A stretch of DNA of 40,536 nucleotides from Tissierellia bacterium (GTDB lineage Bacteria > Bacillota > Clostridia > Tissierellales > Sedimentibacteraceae): contig JAAYPY010000219.1 in assembly GCA_012519555.1 (NCBI GenBank), forward strand, positions 1 to 40,536, given 5' to 3'. The notes under the pieces are model-generated. The model did not search any database and was not told the origin of the DNA. It saw only the letters and a program-made list of their open reading frames with translations. The position numbers and the translations under genes were made by a program. Of this stretch, positions 26,383 to 33,819 are shown piece by piece. Each line of letters starts with the position of its first letter. Within the stretch, counting starts at the first letter, position 1.

Positions 26383-27444
26383 TTAGGAGAGTTTATCAAT
26401 TTCTTCCAGCAAAGTTTCTACCAAATCTTCTTCCTTTACTTTACCTAAGATTTCTCCCTTTTTAAACAATAATGCTTCCCCTTTGCCTCCTGCGATACCA
26501 ATGTCTGCTTGCCTAGCTTCCCCGGGACCGTTAACGGCACAACCCATGATTGCCACTGTTATAGGTTTGTTTACGTTTTTTAAGCCTTCCTGAATTTTTT
26601 TTGAAAGCTCAATAAGCTGAATGTTAGTTCTTCCGCAGCTAGGACATGTTATATAATTTATTCCAAAATTTCTTAAATTAAGACTTTTTAATATCTCCCT
26701 TGCAACTTTTACTTCTTCCCTGGGATCATCTGTTAAAGATATCCTTAAAGTATCACCTATACCCTCAGCTAAAAGACTTCCTACACCGATTGCAGAGCGT
26801 ATGCTTCCTTCAAACAAAGTACCTGCATGTGTAATTCCAAGATGAAGAGGATAATCAACCTTTTTAGCCATACTTTTATAAGCGTCAATGGTCATTTTAA
26901 TATCAGTGCCCTTCATGGAAATTACAATATTGTTATAATCAAGTTCTTCTAATATTCGAACATGCTCCAAGGCAGACTCCACCATCCCTTCTGAAGTGGG
27001 GCCCTTATATTTCTTAAGTATTTCCCTATGAATGCTTCCTGCATTCACTCCGATTCTGATTGGAATATTTCTTGGTTTTGCCAGCTCCACAACCTTTTTT
27101 ACCCTGTCTGCGCCGCCGATATTTCCGGGATTAATTCTCAATTTATCAATTCCGCTCTCAATGCTTATTAAAGCTAGTCTATAATCGAAGTGGATGTCGG
27201 CAACTATTGGTATATGAATTTGTTTTTTTATTTCTTTAACAGCTTTCGCATCCTCATTATCTGCAACCGCTACTCTTATTATTTCACAGCCTTCTTCTTC
27301 CAATTGCAATATTTGAGAAACTGTTGACTTTACATCTTTAGTGAAGGTATTGGTCATGGACTGTACACTTATATCTGCCTTGCCGCCAATTTGAACATTT
27401 CCAACCATAACCTTTCTGCTTTGTCTTCTGATTATTCTATCCAT
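26383..27444 (-). CDS. ispG: (E)-4-hydroxy-3-methylbut-2-enyl-diphosphate synthase
   Basis: IspG converts MEcPP to HMBPP in the methylerythritol phosphate route to isoprenoids, using a [4Fe-4S] cluster and ferredoxin or flavodoxin. The 353-residue protein has a TIM barrel beginning VMVGNVQIGGKADISVQSM and the reductase-like cluster domain with CPSCGR and MGCAVNGPGEA. Length is normal for the bacterial two-domain form. I use the ATG at 27444; the frame's preceding TTG is one codon upstream and no better placed relative to GGAG. It follows rseP by 58 bases. dxr, often in this cluster, is missing. Confidence 0.97.
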   Translation of the reverse strand: MDRIIRRQSRKVMVGNVQIGGKADISVQSMTNTFTKDVKSTVSQILQLEEEGCEIIRVAVADNEDAKAVKEIKKQIHIPIVADIHFDYRLALISIESGIDKLRINPGNIGGADRVKKVVELAKPRNIPIRIGVNAGSIHREILKKYKGPTSEGMVESALEHVRILEELDYNNIVISMKGTDIKMTIDAYKSMAKKVDYPLHLGITHAGTLFEGSIRSAIGVGSLLAEGIGDTLRISLTDDPREEVKVAREILKSLNLRNFGINYITCPSCGRTNIQLIELSKKIQEGLKNVNKPITVAIMGCAVNGPGEARQADIGIAGGKGEALLFKKGEILGKVKEEDLVETLLEEIDKLS

Positions 27445-27502
27445 CAATTACTACTCCTACTCCTGCTCCGACTTCTAATTCCAAGTTTGGGGGCATTTTT
27501 AG

Positions 27503-28744
27503 CTAAATCCTAAATACCCTTAAAATATCCTTATAAGTTATAAAGAGCATAAAGCCTATTAAAAATACAAAACCTATAAAGTGTATATAACCTTCTTTTT
27601 CAACTGGTAATGCTTTGCCTCTAATTCCTTCTACGGCTAAAAATATCAGCTTGCTTCCATCCAATGCGGGAATGGGAAGCAAATTCATAAACCCTAAGTT
27701 AATGCTTATAAAAGCCGCAAGGCTTAGAAGTGAAAGAATACCGCTTTGTGCCGCTTCACCCACCATTGATATTACCATTACAGGTCCTCCTAAGGCATCG
27801 CTGCCCAATTGGCCTGTTATTAGCTGCTTTATGGTTAAAAACATGAGTTCAATATAATATACGGTTTTATACATTGAAGAAGAAACCGCAGTCATAAATG
27901 ACTTTTCAAGCTTTGTATTAAATCTTAAGGATATTTGTTCTTGCAGCTCAATATTATAGTCTAAGAGCTCACCATTTCTGTCTACAGTAACCTTAACAAT
28001 TTTATCCGAATTTTCAACCTGACTTGTCAGCTCATTCCAAGTGTTCACAGGTATATCATTTATTTTTACAACTAAGTCACCGTCCATAATACCCGCCTTG
28101 TATGCAGGAGAGGTCATATCAGTAGGAGAAACGGTTGTAGTAGTCTCACCATTGACAATAGTTGAGGTGACACCAATAATTTTTCTGTAGTATTTATCGA
28201 TGTTTGCTTCTTTTATCTGTCCATTTCTTTCATATTTCAACGTGTAAAAACTTTCCTCAGGGGATATTATTTCATAAAAAATATCTTCCCATATATAAGT
28301 CCTGTCACCGTTAATAGAGATAATTTTATCTCCTGTTCTTAAACCTGCCTTATATTCATTGGAATCTTCGTCGATATAATCTATATGATTGCCGTAAACG
28401 CCGTATGAAAAGGCAATTACAAGAAATAAAACCAAAGCTAATATGAAATTCATTACAGGGCCTGCTGCAATTACTTTAGCTCTTTGAGCAATGGATTTTG
28501 TTCCGAAGCTTGTAGGTGTTCTTGAATCTTCTTCTTCACCTTCCATTTGAACAAACCCGCCAAATGGAACAACTCTGATAGAATAAACTATTCCTTTTCT
28601 TTCTTTTTTAAAGATGGTTGGACCCATTCCTATGGCAAATTCATATATCTTTATACCTACGCTTTTCGCAGCTTTATAGTGCCCGTACTCATGGACAAGA
28701 ACAATAGCAGAAAAAACTAAAATTGATGCTATAAATGTTAACAA
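27503..28744 (-). CDS. rseP: Site-2 intramembrane zinc protease RseP
   Basis: An S2P-type membrane protease that cuts anti-sigma factors and signal peptide remnants within the membrane. The 413-residue protein has HEYGH in the first span (about residue 18), a GGFVQMEG loop and two PDZ-like modules in the middle (KAGLRTGDKIISING and KAGIMDGDLVVKIND). The second metal motif is IPALDGSKLI near residue 360, and a last membrane span ends the protein. Most S2P proteases of this type have one PDZ domain. Translation probably starts at a TTG 8 bases after GGAGG. It follows cdsA by only 15 bases, a junction where dxr is expected. Confidence 0.95.
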   Translation of the reverse strand: MLTFIASILVFSAIVLVHEYGHYKAAKSVGIKIYEFAIGMGPTIFKKERKGIVYSIRVVPFGGFVQMEGEEEDSRTPTSFGTKSIAQRAKVIAAGPVMNFILALVLFLVIAFSYGVYGNHIDYIDEDSNEYKAGLRTGDKIISINGDRTYIWEDIFYEIISPEESFYTLKYERNGQIKEANIDKYYRKIIGVTSTIVNGETTTTVSPTDMTSPAYKAGIMDGDLVVKINDIPVNTWNELTSQVENSDKIVKVTVDRNGELLDYNIELQEQISLRFNTKLEKSFMTAVSSSMYKTVYYIELMFLTIKQLITGQLGSDALGGPVMVISMVGEAAQSGILSLLSLAAFISINLGFMNLLPIPALDGSKLIFLAVEGIRGKALPVEKEGYIHFIGFVFLIGFMLFITYKDILRVFRI

Positions 28745-28759
28745 AACTGTAACCTCCGT

Positions 28760-29527
28760 TTATAGAAAATGCAGAACAAAATAGTATACTGCAGGAGCAA
28801 CAAATAAAACGCTGTCAAATCTATCCATTATGCCGCCGTGCCCCGGCAGAAATTTTCCAAAATCCTTTATTCCATATTCTCTTTTTATTTTTGATGCTGT
28901 AAGGTCACCTGCCATTGAAAATACGGATGCGCTTACACTAAATATTATAATGTAAAAATATTTATTTATGCTTAAATAATTAAAATAAATCAATGATAAA
29001 ATTGCACTTCCAATAATTCCGCCGATTGCGCCTTCGATGGTTTTATTGGGGCTCACTTCAGGATATAACTTATTTTTACCGAAGATTTTTCCTGTAAAAT
29101 AAGCAAAGGTATCAGACCCGAAAGCAATTATATAAACCAGCCATACAAATTTAGAATTATTCATAAGCATCATATGATACATGAAGAATACCACATATGT
29201 ACCCAAAAAAATTATTTCCGAAACTTTTTTTATTGTTACTTTTTTATTAAATACAAATATGAGAAAATTAACCGATATGTATAAAAACAGGAAAAAATCA
29301 AAGAAATGCCTGTTTTCGGTTACTTTCTCTATAAATAAAGCAATAGCAAAAAAATAATTCACAAGAGCTCCATAATCAAAACCATTATCAAAAAATACTT
29401 TTGATAATTCATATATGCCTAGGCATGTTATGCCAAAAAAAACAAAATCATATAGGGAGCCGCCTAAATATGTTACAAGAGCTATGAATGCTCCGCCTGC
29501 AAATCCGGTTAACACTCTTTGTCCCAT
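28760..29527 (-). CDS. cdsA: Phosphatidate cytidylyltransferase
   Basis: CdsA makes CDP-diacylglycerol from phosphatidate and CTP, the branch point of phospholipid synthesis; PgsA, also in this window, uses the product. The 255-residue protein has about seven or eight hydrophobic spans and the family signature S-x-IKR-x4-KDFGKFLPGHGGIMDRFDS close to the C-terminus. I set the start at 29527 (MGQRVLTGF), 6 bases after AGGTGG; the longer frame would overlap uppS and lacks a ribosome site. It lies 10 bases after uppS. Confidence 0.95.
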   Translation of the reverse strand: MGQRVLTGFAGGAFIALVTYLGGSLYDFVFFGITCLGIYELSKVFFDNGFDYGALVNYFFAIALFIEKVTENRHFFDFFLFLYISVNFLIFVFNKKVTIKKVSEIIFLGTYVVFFMYHMMLMNNSKFVWLVYIIAFGSDTFAYFTGKIFGKNKLYPEVSPNKTIEGAIGGIIGSAILSLIYFNYLSINKYFYIIIFSVSASVFSMAGDLTASKIKREYGIKDFGKFLPGHGGIMDRFDSVLFVAPAVYYFVLHFL

Positions 29528-29537
29528 AGTACACCAC

Positions 29538-30260
29538 CTAATTGCCGTATCTCCTTTTTCTTTGCTGATAGTTTTCAATTGCCTTTAATAATTCATCCTT
29601 TTTAAAATCAGGCCATAAAACCTCTGTGAAATAAAATTCCGTATATGCAAGCTGATATAAAAGAAAATTGCTTAATCTTATTTCACCGCTGGTTCTAATT
29701 AATAAATCCGGGTCCGGCATATTATTAGTAAACAAATATTTTTTAAAACTTTCCTCATTAATATCTTCTATGTTAATTTCATTATTTTCACAGTCTTTAA
29801 TTATGCTCTTTACTGCCCTTATAATTTCACTTCTCGAGCCATAGCTTAATGCTATGTTTAAATGAAGTGTTTCATTATGCTTGGTAAGCTCAATGGAGCG
29901 TTCTACCTCTTTTCTTATCTTCTCCGGCAAATCTTCCATGTTGCCCATCATTGTGATTTTTACATCATTTTTATGAAGGTTGTTAAGCTCTTTAAATACG
30001 AATTCAACCAAAAGATTCATTAGGTATTCTATTTCGTTTTTGTCTCGTTTCCAGTTTTCTGTTGAGAAAGCATAAACAGACAAGTATTTTACGCCTATTT
30101 CTCCACAATACCTTACAAGGTCAGTTACTCTTAATGCTCCTTCTCTATGTCCAAGTTTTGTAGGCAGGCTTCTTTGTTTTGCCCATCTCCTGTTTCCATC
30201 CATTATAACTGCAATATGTTCAGGTATTTTGCCGGATAGTACTTTTTCTTCAAAATTCAT
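29538..30260 (-). CDS. uppS: Isoprenyl transferase (undecaprenyl diphosphate synthase)
   Basis: A cis-prenyltransferase that extends farnesyl diphosphate to the C55 carrier for peptidoglycan. The 240-residue protein has HIAVIMDGNRRWAKQR (substrate-binding Asp), GHREGA, YAFSTENWKR, LNIALSYGSRSEI and the C-terminal PDPDLLIRTSGEIRLSNFLL and TEFYFTEVLWPDF motifs. The start at 30260 is chosen because GAGG lies 6 bases upstream; a GTG four codons earlier overlaps that site. It is followed by cdsA. Confidence 0.97.
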   Translation of the reverse strand: MNFEEKVLSGKIPEHIAVIMDGNRRWAKQRSLPTKLGHREGALRVTDLVRYCGEIGVKYLSVYAFSTENWKRDKNEIEYLMNLLVEFVFKELNNLHKNDVKITMMGNMEDLPEKIRKEVERSIELTKHNETLHLNIALSYGSRSEIIRAVKSIIKDCENNEINIEDINEESFKKYLFTNNMPDPDLLIRTSGEIRLSNFLLYQLAYTEFYFTEVLWPDFKKDELLKAIENYQQRKRRYGN

Positions 30261-30300
30261 ATTAAGCCTCACAATATTAAATGCTTAGAATATAAGTACA

Positions 30301-30324
30301 GGGACATTCTTTCAAGTGTGTCCC
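30301..30324. repeat. GGGACA/TGTCCC hairpin upstream of uppS
   Basis: GGGACA (30301-30306) and TGTCCC (30319-30324) can pair in the 70-base gap between the PASTA-like gene and uppS. It resembles the hairpin at 25561-25586, including GGGACATT on the left arm. No T-run follows. Confidence 0.35.
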
Positions 30325-30330
30325 CATACC

Positions 30331-30513
30331 TTAGTAGTAAGATACGTATAAGGTTACAGTATCATTTGAATAATTTTCCCTGATAACATATGGTCTTTCT
30401 AAGTTATTGAATCTCTTATTGCTTCCTCTTACTTTTACTATGTTAATAATTAAATTTGAGCACTCTAAACTATTGAGTGCTTCTTTTAGCGGATAACCGA
30501 TTAAAGAATCCAA
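30331..30513 (-). CDS. PASTA-like one-domain microprotein
   Basis: A 60-residue protein that starts with TTG one base after the frr stop. AGAGG, located in the last frr codons, is 6 bases upstream, an excellent ribosome site for such a start. The sequence LIGYPLKEALNSLE, then LIINIVKV, PYVIREN and TVTLYVSYY, follows the order of a PASTA domain (G-x-x-L-x-E-A-x-x-x-L, beta strand, V-x-x-Q/E, strand ending in VxLxVS). There is no signal peptide, membrane span or kinase. PASTA domains normally sit in several copies outside the cell on kinases or penicillin-binding proteins. Function is unknown; the place between frr and uppS suggests an envelope link. Confidence 0.7.
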   Translation of the reverse strand: MDSLIGYPLKEALNSLECSNLIINIVKVRGSNKRFNNLERPYVIRENYSNDTVTLYVSYY

Positions 30514-30514
30514 T

Positions 30515-31072
30515 TTATACCTCTAAAATTTCAATTTCCTTATCTTTATATATATCATCTATTATACTTATGTATCTGTCAGTTAGCTTTTGCATTTCAT
30601 CTTCTGCTCTTTTTAGATCATCTTTTGATATTTCGCTTTGCTTTTCAAGTTTCTTAATTTCATCATTTGTATCTCTTCTGATATTACGTACTGCAATTTT
30701 GGAATTCTCAATTTCTTTTTTAACAACCTTTAATAAATCCTTTCTTCTTTCTTCCGTGAGAACAGGAATTACTAGTCTTATCATCTTTCCGTCATTTGTA
30801 GGATTAATTCCCAGGTCTGAAGTTAATAAAGCTCTTTCAATATCTTTTAAAGCATTTGCATCCCATGGTTGAATAAGAAGCATCCTTGGCTCCGGTACGG
30901 AAATATTGGCAATTTGGTTTAAAGGTGTCATGGTTCCGTAATAGCTTACTTGAATTTTATCAACCAATTTCGGATTAGCTTTGCCTGCTCTTATTGTTGC
31001 AAGCTCTTCTTTTAGAAAACTTATTGACTTTTTCATTGATTCTTCTGATTTAATAATTAGCTCTTTATACAT
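30515..31072 (-). CDS. frr: Ribosome recycling factor
   Basis: RRF splits post-termination ribosomes with EF-G. The 185-residue protein has the canonical pattern KSISFLKEELATIRAGKANP, YYGTMTPLNQIANISVPEPR, the IRLVIPVLTEERRKDL stretch and a long C-terminal helix. It starts one base after the pyrH stop, with GGAGG inside the pyrH end, so pyrH-frr is coupled. Confidence 0.98.
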   Translation of the reverse strand: MYKELIIKSEESMKKSISFLKEELATIRAGKANPKLVDKIQVSYYGTMTPLNQIANISVPEPRMLLIQPWDANALKDIERALLTSDLGINPTNDGKMIRLVIPVLTEERRKDLLKVVKKEIENSKIAVRNIRRDTNDEIKKLEKQSEISKDDLKRAEDEMQKLTDRYISIIDDIYKDKEIEILEV

Positions 31073-31073
31073 G

Positions 31074-31784
31074 CTATGCCTCCTTAATTATAGTTCCAAT
31101 ATTTTCTCCTAAAACAATTTTTTCAATATTTTCAGGAGCTTCTATTCCAAAAACCAAGATAGGAATTTTGTTATCCATGCATAATGAAGTTGCAGTTGAA
31201 TCCATAATTTTCAGACCCTTGTTTAAAACATCTATATAATTTAGTTCCTTGTACTTTACCGAATCAGGATTCTTTTTTGGATCATCGCTGTAAACGCCAT
31301 CAACACCATTTTTAGCTAAAAGGATAATTTCTGCATTGATTTCAGCAGCCCTTAATGCAGCTGTTGTATCAGTTGAAAAATATGGATTTCCCGAACCACC
31401 GGAAAATATTACAACTCTTCCCTTTTCCAAATGTCTTACAGCTCTTCTTCGTATGTAAGGCTCTGCAATTTGTCTCATTTCAATAGCTGTTTGAAGCCTT
31501 GTTTCCACATCTGCTTTTTCCAATGCATCCTGAAGGGCAAGTCCGTTTATTATTGTTCCAAGCATTCCCATGTAATCGGATGTTGTTCTGTCCATATCCT
31601 TAGCATCGGCACCTCGCCAAAAGTTTCCGCCTCCTACAACAATTGCTACTTCTACACCCTTTTCACTTATCCTCTTGATTACATTGGAAATTCTGTTAAC
31701 TATTTGTGAATTTATACCATGGCCTGTGTTGCCGGATAAGGCTTCCCCGCTGATTTTTAATACTATTCGTTTATATTTGCACAT
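31074..31784 (-). CDS. pyrH: Uridylate kinase
   Basis: PyrH phosphorylates UMP to UDP in pyrimidine nucleotide synthesis. The 236-residue protein has [38 protein letters not shown]-like [12 protein letters not shown], and the [15 protein letters not shown] segment of the amino acid kinase fold. I start it at 31784 ([10 protein letters not shown]), 5 bases after GGAGG; the longer frame reaches back toward the tsf terminator and is not family-like. Standard rpsB-tsf-pyrH-frr order. Confidence 0.97.
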   Translation of the reverse strand: MCKYKRIVLKISGEALSGNTGHGINSQIVNRISNVIKRISEKGVEVAIVVGGGNFWRGADAKDMDRTTSDYMGMLGTIINGLALQDALEKADVETRLQTAIEMRQIAEPYIRRRAVRHLEKGRVVIFSGGSGNPYFSTDTTAALRAAEINAEIILLAKNGVDGVYSDDPKKNPDSVKYKELNYIDVLNKGLKIMDSTATSLCMDNKIPILVFGIEAPENIEKIVLGENIGTIIKEA

Positions 31785-31832
31785 ATTATCCTCCTGATTT
31801 AAGTATCGTAAGCGATTGCCAGACAATTATTT

Positions 31833-31867
31833 ATTTTAATGGAGAACCATTGGTTCTCCATTAAAAT
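31833..31867 (-). terminator. Long perfect hairpin between tsf and pyrH
   Basis: A perfect 16-bp stem (31833-31848 with 31852-31867) and a 3-base loop lies 7 bases past the tsf stop, with GGAGAACC/GGTTCTCC at its tip. The AT-rich base has no clean T-run beyond it. It probably lowers read-through from rpsB-tsf into pyrH or protects the mRNA end. Confidence 0.65.
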
Positions 31868-31873
31868 ACAGGA

Positions 31874-32788
31874 TTATAAACCCATTTGTTTTGCTACTTC
31901 ATCAGCAAAATTTTCAGATTTTTTCTCGAGTCCTTCTCCAACTTCATATCTTATTACATCGGCTACCTTAATATCTGAGCCTAATTTTTTTGCTGTATCG
32001 CTGATTACTTTCTTAACCGTTAAATCAGCATCCTTAACAAATGCCTGCTCTAAGAGACAAATTTCTTTGAGCTCCTTGTTAAGTCTTCCTTCAACCATTT
32101 TCTCCACTATATTTTGTGGTTTACCTTCATTTAAAGCCTGAGCGGTAAGTATTTCTTTTTCCTGTGCTATAAATTCAGCATCTACATCTTCCATTGAAAT
32201 ATATTTAGGGCTCATGGCAGCAATCTGCATTGCTAAATCTTTGCCTAAAACTTTAAGTGCTTCTTTGTCACCTTCAGATTCCAAAGCTACAAGCACGGAG
32301 ATTTTTCCTCCTCCGTGTATGTATTCAACTACAACACCATTATCAACTTTTACTTGACTAAATCTTCTAAGTGACATATTCTCACCAATTTTTGCTATTT
32401 TATCCGTTAAAGCTTCCTCAACTGTTTTTCCGTTATTAAGTACAACAGCTTTTAAAGCTTCCAAATCTTTTGGCTCATTATTAAGAACAGCCTTAGCTGT
32501 TTCCTCAACAAAGCTTTTGAATTCTTCATTTTTAGCAACGAAGTCGGTTTCTGAATTCACCTCAATAACAACACCCTTTTTCTCATCGGCTGAAATTAGA
32601 GCTGTTGTAAGACCTTCCGATGCAATTCTGCTTGATTTTTTAGCAGCTTGTAAAAGCCCTTTCTCTCTTAAATATACAATTGCCTTTTCAATATCTCCAT
32701 TTGTTTCCTTCAATGCTTTTTTGCAGTCCATCATACCTGCATTGGTTTTATCTCTTAGTTCCTTTACCATTGATGCTGTAATTTCCAT
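31874..32788 (-). CDS. tsf: Elongation factor Ts
   Basis: EF-Ts is the nucleotide exchange factor of EF-Tu. The 304-residue protein starts with the UBA-like MVKELRDKTNAGMMDCKKAL, then the core signature VNSETDFVAKNEEF and the two dimerisation domains (VVEYIHGGGKISVLVAL, AMQIAAMSPKYI), ending LEKKSENFADEVAKQ. GGAGGG lies 7 bases before the ATG. It follows rpsB with an attenuator-like hairpin in between. Confidence 0.98.
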   Translation of the reverse strand: MEITASMVKELRDKTNAGMMDCKKALKETNGDIEKAIVYLREKGLLQAAKKSSRIASEGLTTALISADEKKGVVIEVNSETDFVAKNEEFKSFVEETAKAVLNNEPKDLEALKAVVLNNGKTVEEALTDKIAKIGENMSLRRFSQVKVDNGVVVEYIHGGGKISVLVALESEGDKEALKVLGKDLAMQIAAMSPKYISMEDVDAEFIAQEKEILTAQALNEGKPQNIVEKMVEGRLNKELKEICLLEQAFVKDADLTVKKVISDTAKKLGSDIKVADVIRYEVGEGLEKKSENFADEVAKQMGL

Positions 32789-32810
32789 TTATATACCCTC
32801 CATCATTTAA

Positions 32811-32852
32811 AAAGAAGGCGTAAGGAAATAATTCCTAACCCCTTACTTCTTT
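32811..32852 (-). terminator. Attenuator-like hairpin between rpsB and tsf
   Basis: On the minus strand AAAGAA-GTAAGG pairs with CCTTAC-(GC)-TTCTTT around an internal TTAGGAA/TTCC region, followed by a T-run (TTCTTTTT). It lies in the 69-base rpsB-tsf gap. Partial termination here would lower tsf relative to rpsB, as described at the same junction in E. coli. Confidence 0.6.
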
Positions 32853-32857
32853 TGTTT

Positions 32858-33631
32858 TTATTCTTCTTCAATTTCTATTTCTTCGACTTTTTCTAACTCT
32901 TCGTCAGATATTTCATCGTCTTCTTCAACTTCTTCATCTGTCATCTGAACGCCTTGCTTTCCTTCAAGTACCGCATCAGCCATAGTCGCTGTCAAAAGTT
33001 TTACTGCTCTGATAGCATCATCATTGCCGGGGATAACATAATCTACTTCATCAGGGTCACAGTTTGTATCTACAATTGCTACAACCGGAATCCCCAAAAT
33101 TTTTGCTTCCTGAACAGCTATTCTTTCTTTTCTTGGGTCAACAACAAACAAAGCGCCCGGCAGTCTATTCATATTCTTAATTCCGCCTAAGAATTTTTCC
33201 AGTCTCTCAGCTTCATTTTTTAATTTGAAAACTTCCTTTTTTGTCAGAAGGTCAAATGTTCCGTCCTCTTCCATAGTTTTCAATTCGTTAAGTCTTTCAA
33301 TTCTCTTTCTGATTGTGGAATAGTTTGTCAGCATTCCTCCAAGCCATCTTTGGCTTACATAATGCATTCCGCACCTGGTTGCTTCTGATTTTGTTGATTC
33401 CTGAGCTTGTTTTTTTGTTCCAACGAATAATATATCGTCTCCGTTTGTTACAACTTCCTTAATAAAGTTATAAGCTTCATCTACTTTATCGCTTGTTTTC
33501 TGCAAATCGATAATATAGATTCCATTTCTTTCTGTGAAAATGTACTCTGCCATTTTAGGATTCCATCTTCTTGTTTGATGTCCAAAATGAACCCCGGCCT
33601 CGAGCAACTTTTTCATACTGATAATTGCCAT
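32858..33631 (-). CDS. rpsB: 30S ribosomal protein uS2
   Basis: S2 binds late on the 30S head-body junction. The 257-residue protein has [51 protein letters not shown] and the [24 protein letters not shown] region, all canonical. The acidic tail (about 25 residues, Glu/Asp-rich) extends beyond the minimal protein and is common in Clostridia. GGAGG precedes the ATG. It has a strong promoter and a folded leader. Confidence 0.98.
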   Translation of the reverse strand: MAIISMKKLLEAGVHFGHQTRRWNPKMAEYIFTERNGIYIIDLQKTSDKVDEAYNFIKEVVTNGDDILFVGTKKQAQESTKSEATRCGMHYVSQRWLGGMLTNYSTIRKRIERLNELKTMEEDGTFDLLTKKEVFKLKNEAERLEKFLGGIKNMNRLPGALFVVDPRKERIAVQEAKILGIPVVAIVDTNCDPDEVDYVIPGNDDAIRAVKLLTATMADAVLEGKQGVQMTDEEVEEDDEISDEELEKVEEIEIEEE

Positions 33632-33650
33632 TTATTTTTCCTCCTTTTGT

Positions 33651-33710
33651 TTTACCACCAGAAGTGTCATATCATGGTAAAGACCGTTTCCGGCACACCT
33701 CTAACATGAT
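33651..33710 (-). promoter_or_regulatory. Structured rpsB leader, possible S2 autoregulatory element
   Basis: On the minus strand AGAGGTGT (33695-33702) pairs with ACACTTCT (33660-33667, one G-U), enclosing CCG-GAAA-CGG, a GNRA-capped stem (33684-33693). Competing stems are CATGAT/ATCATG (33705-33710, 33671-33676) and TTTACCA/TGGTAAA (33675-33681, 33651-33657). Mutually exclusive pairings just before the ribosome site suggest feedback control of S2 synthesis, which is inference. Confidence 0.5.
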
Positions 33711-33734
33711 CCAAATCTGTGCGTAATTAAGATT

Positions 33735-33763
33735 AGTATATCATAGCCAATTTTATTTGGCAA
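33735..33763 (-). promoter_or_regulatory. Sigma-A promoter of rpsB-tsf
   Basis: TTGCCA (33758-33763) and TATACT (33735-33740) are 17 bases apart with an extended TGA before the -10. The leader is about 97 bases. Confidence 0.75.
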
Positions 33764-33819
33764 TATTTAATTATCAAAAATGTTTATATGTTTATATTTT
33801 CAACCATTATTAATGAGTA

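Noticed and set aside
33746-33761. GCCAA/TTGGC hairpin as terminator of topA
   Set aside because: The stem is only 5 bp, has no T-run, and lies within the rpsB promoter spacer; no clear topA terminator was found.
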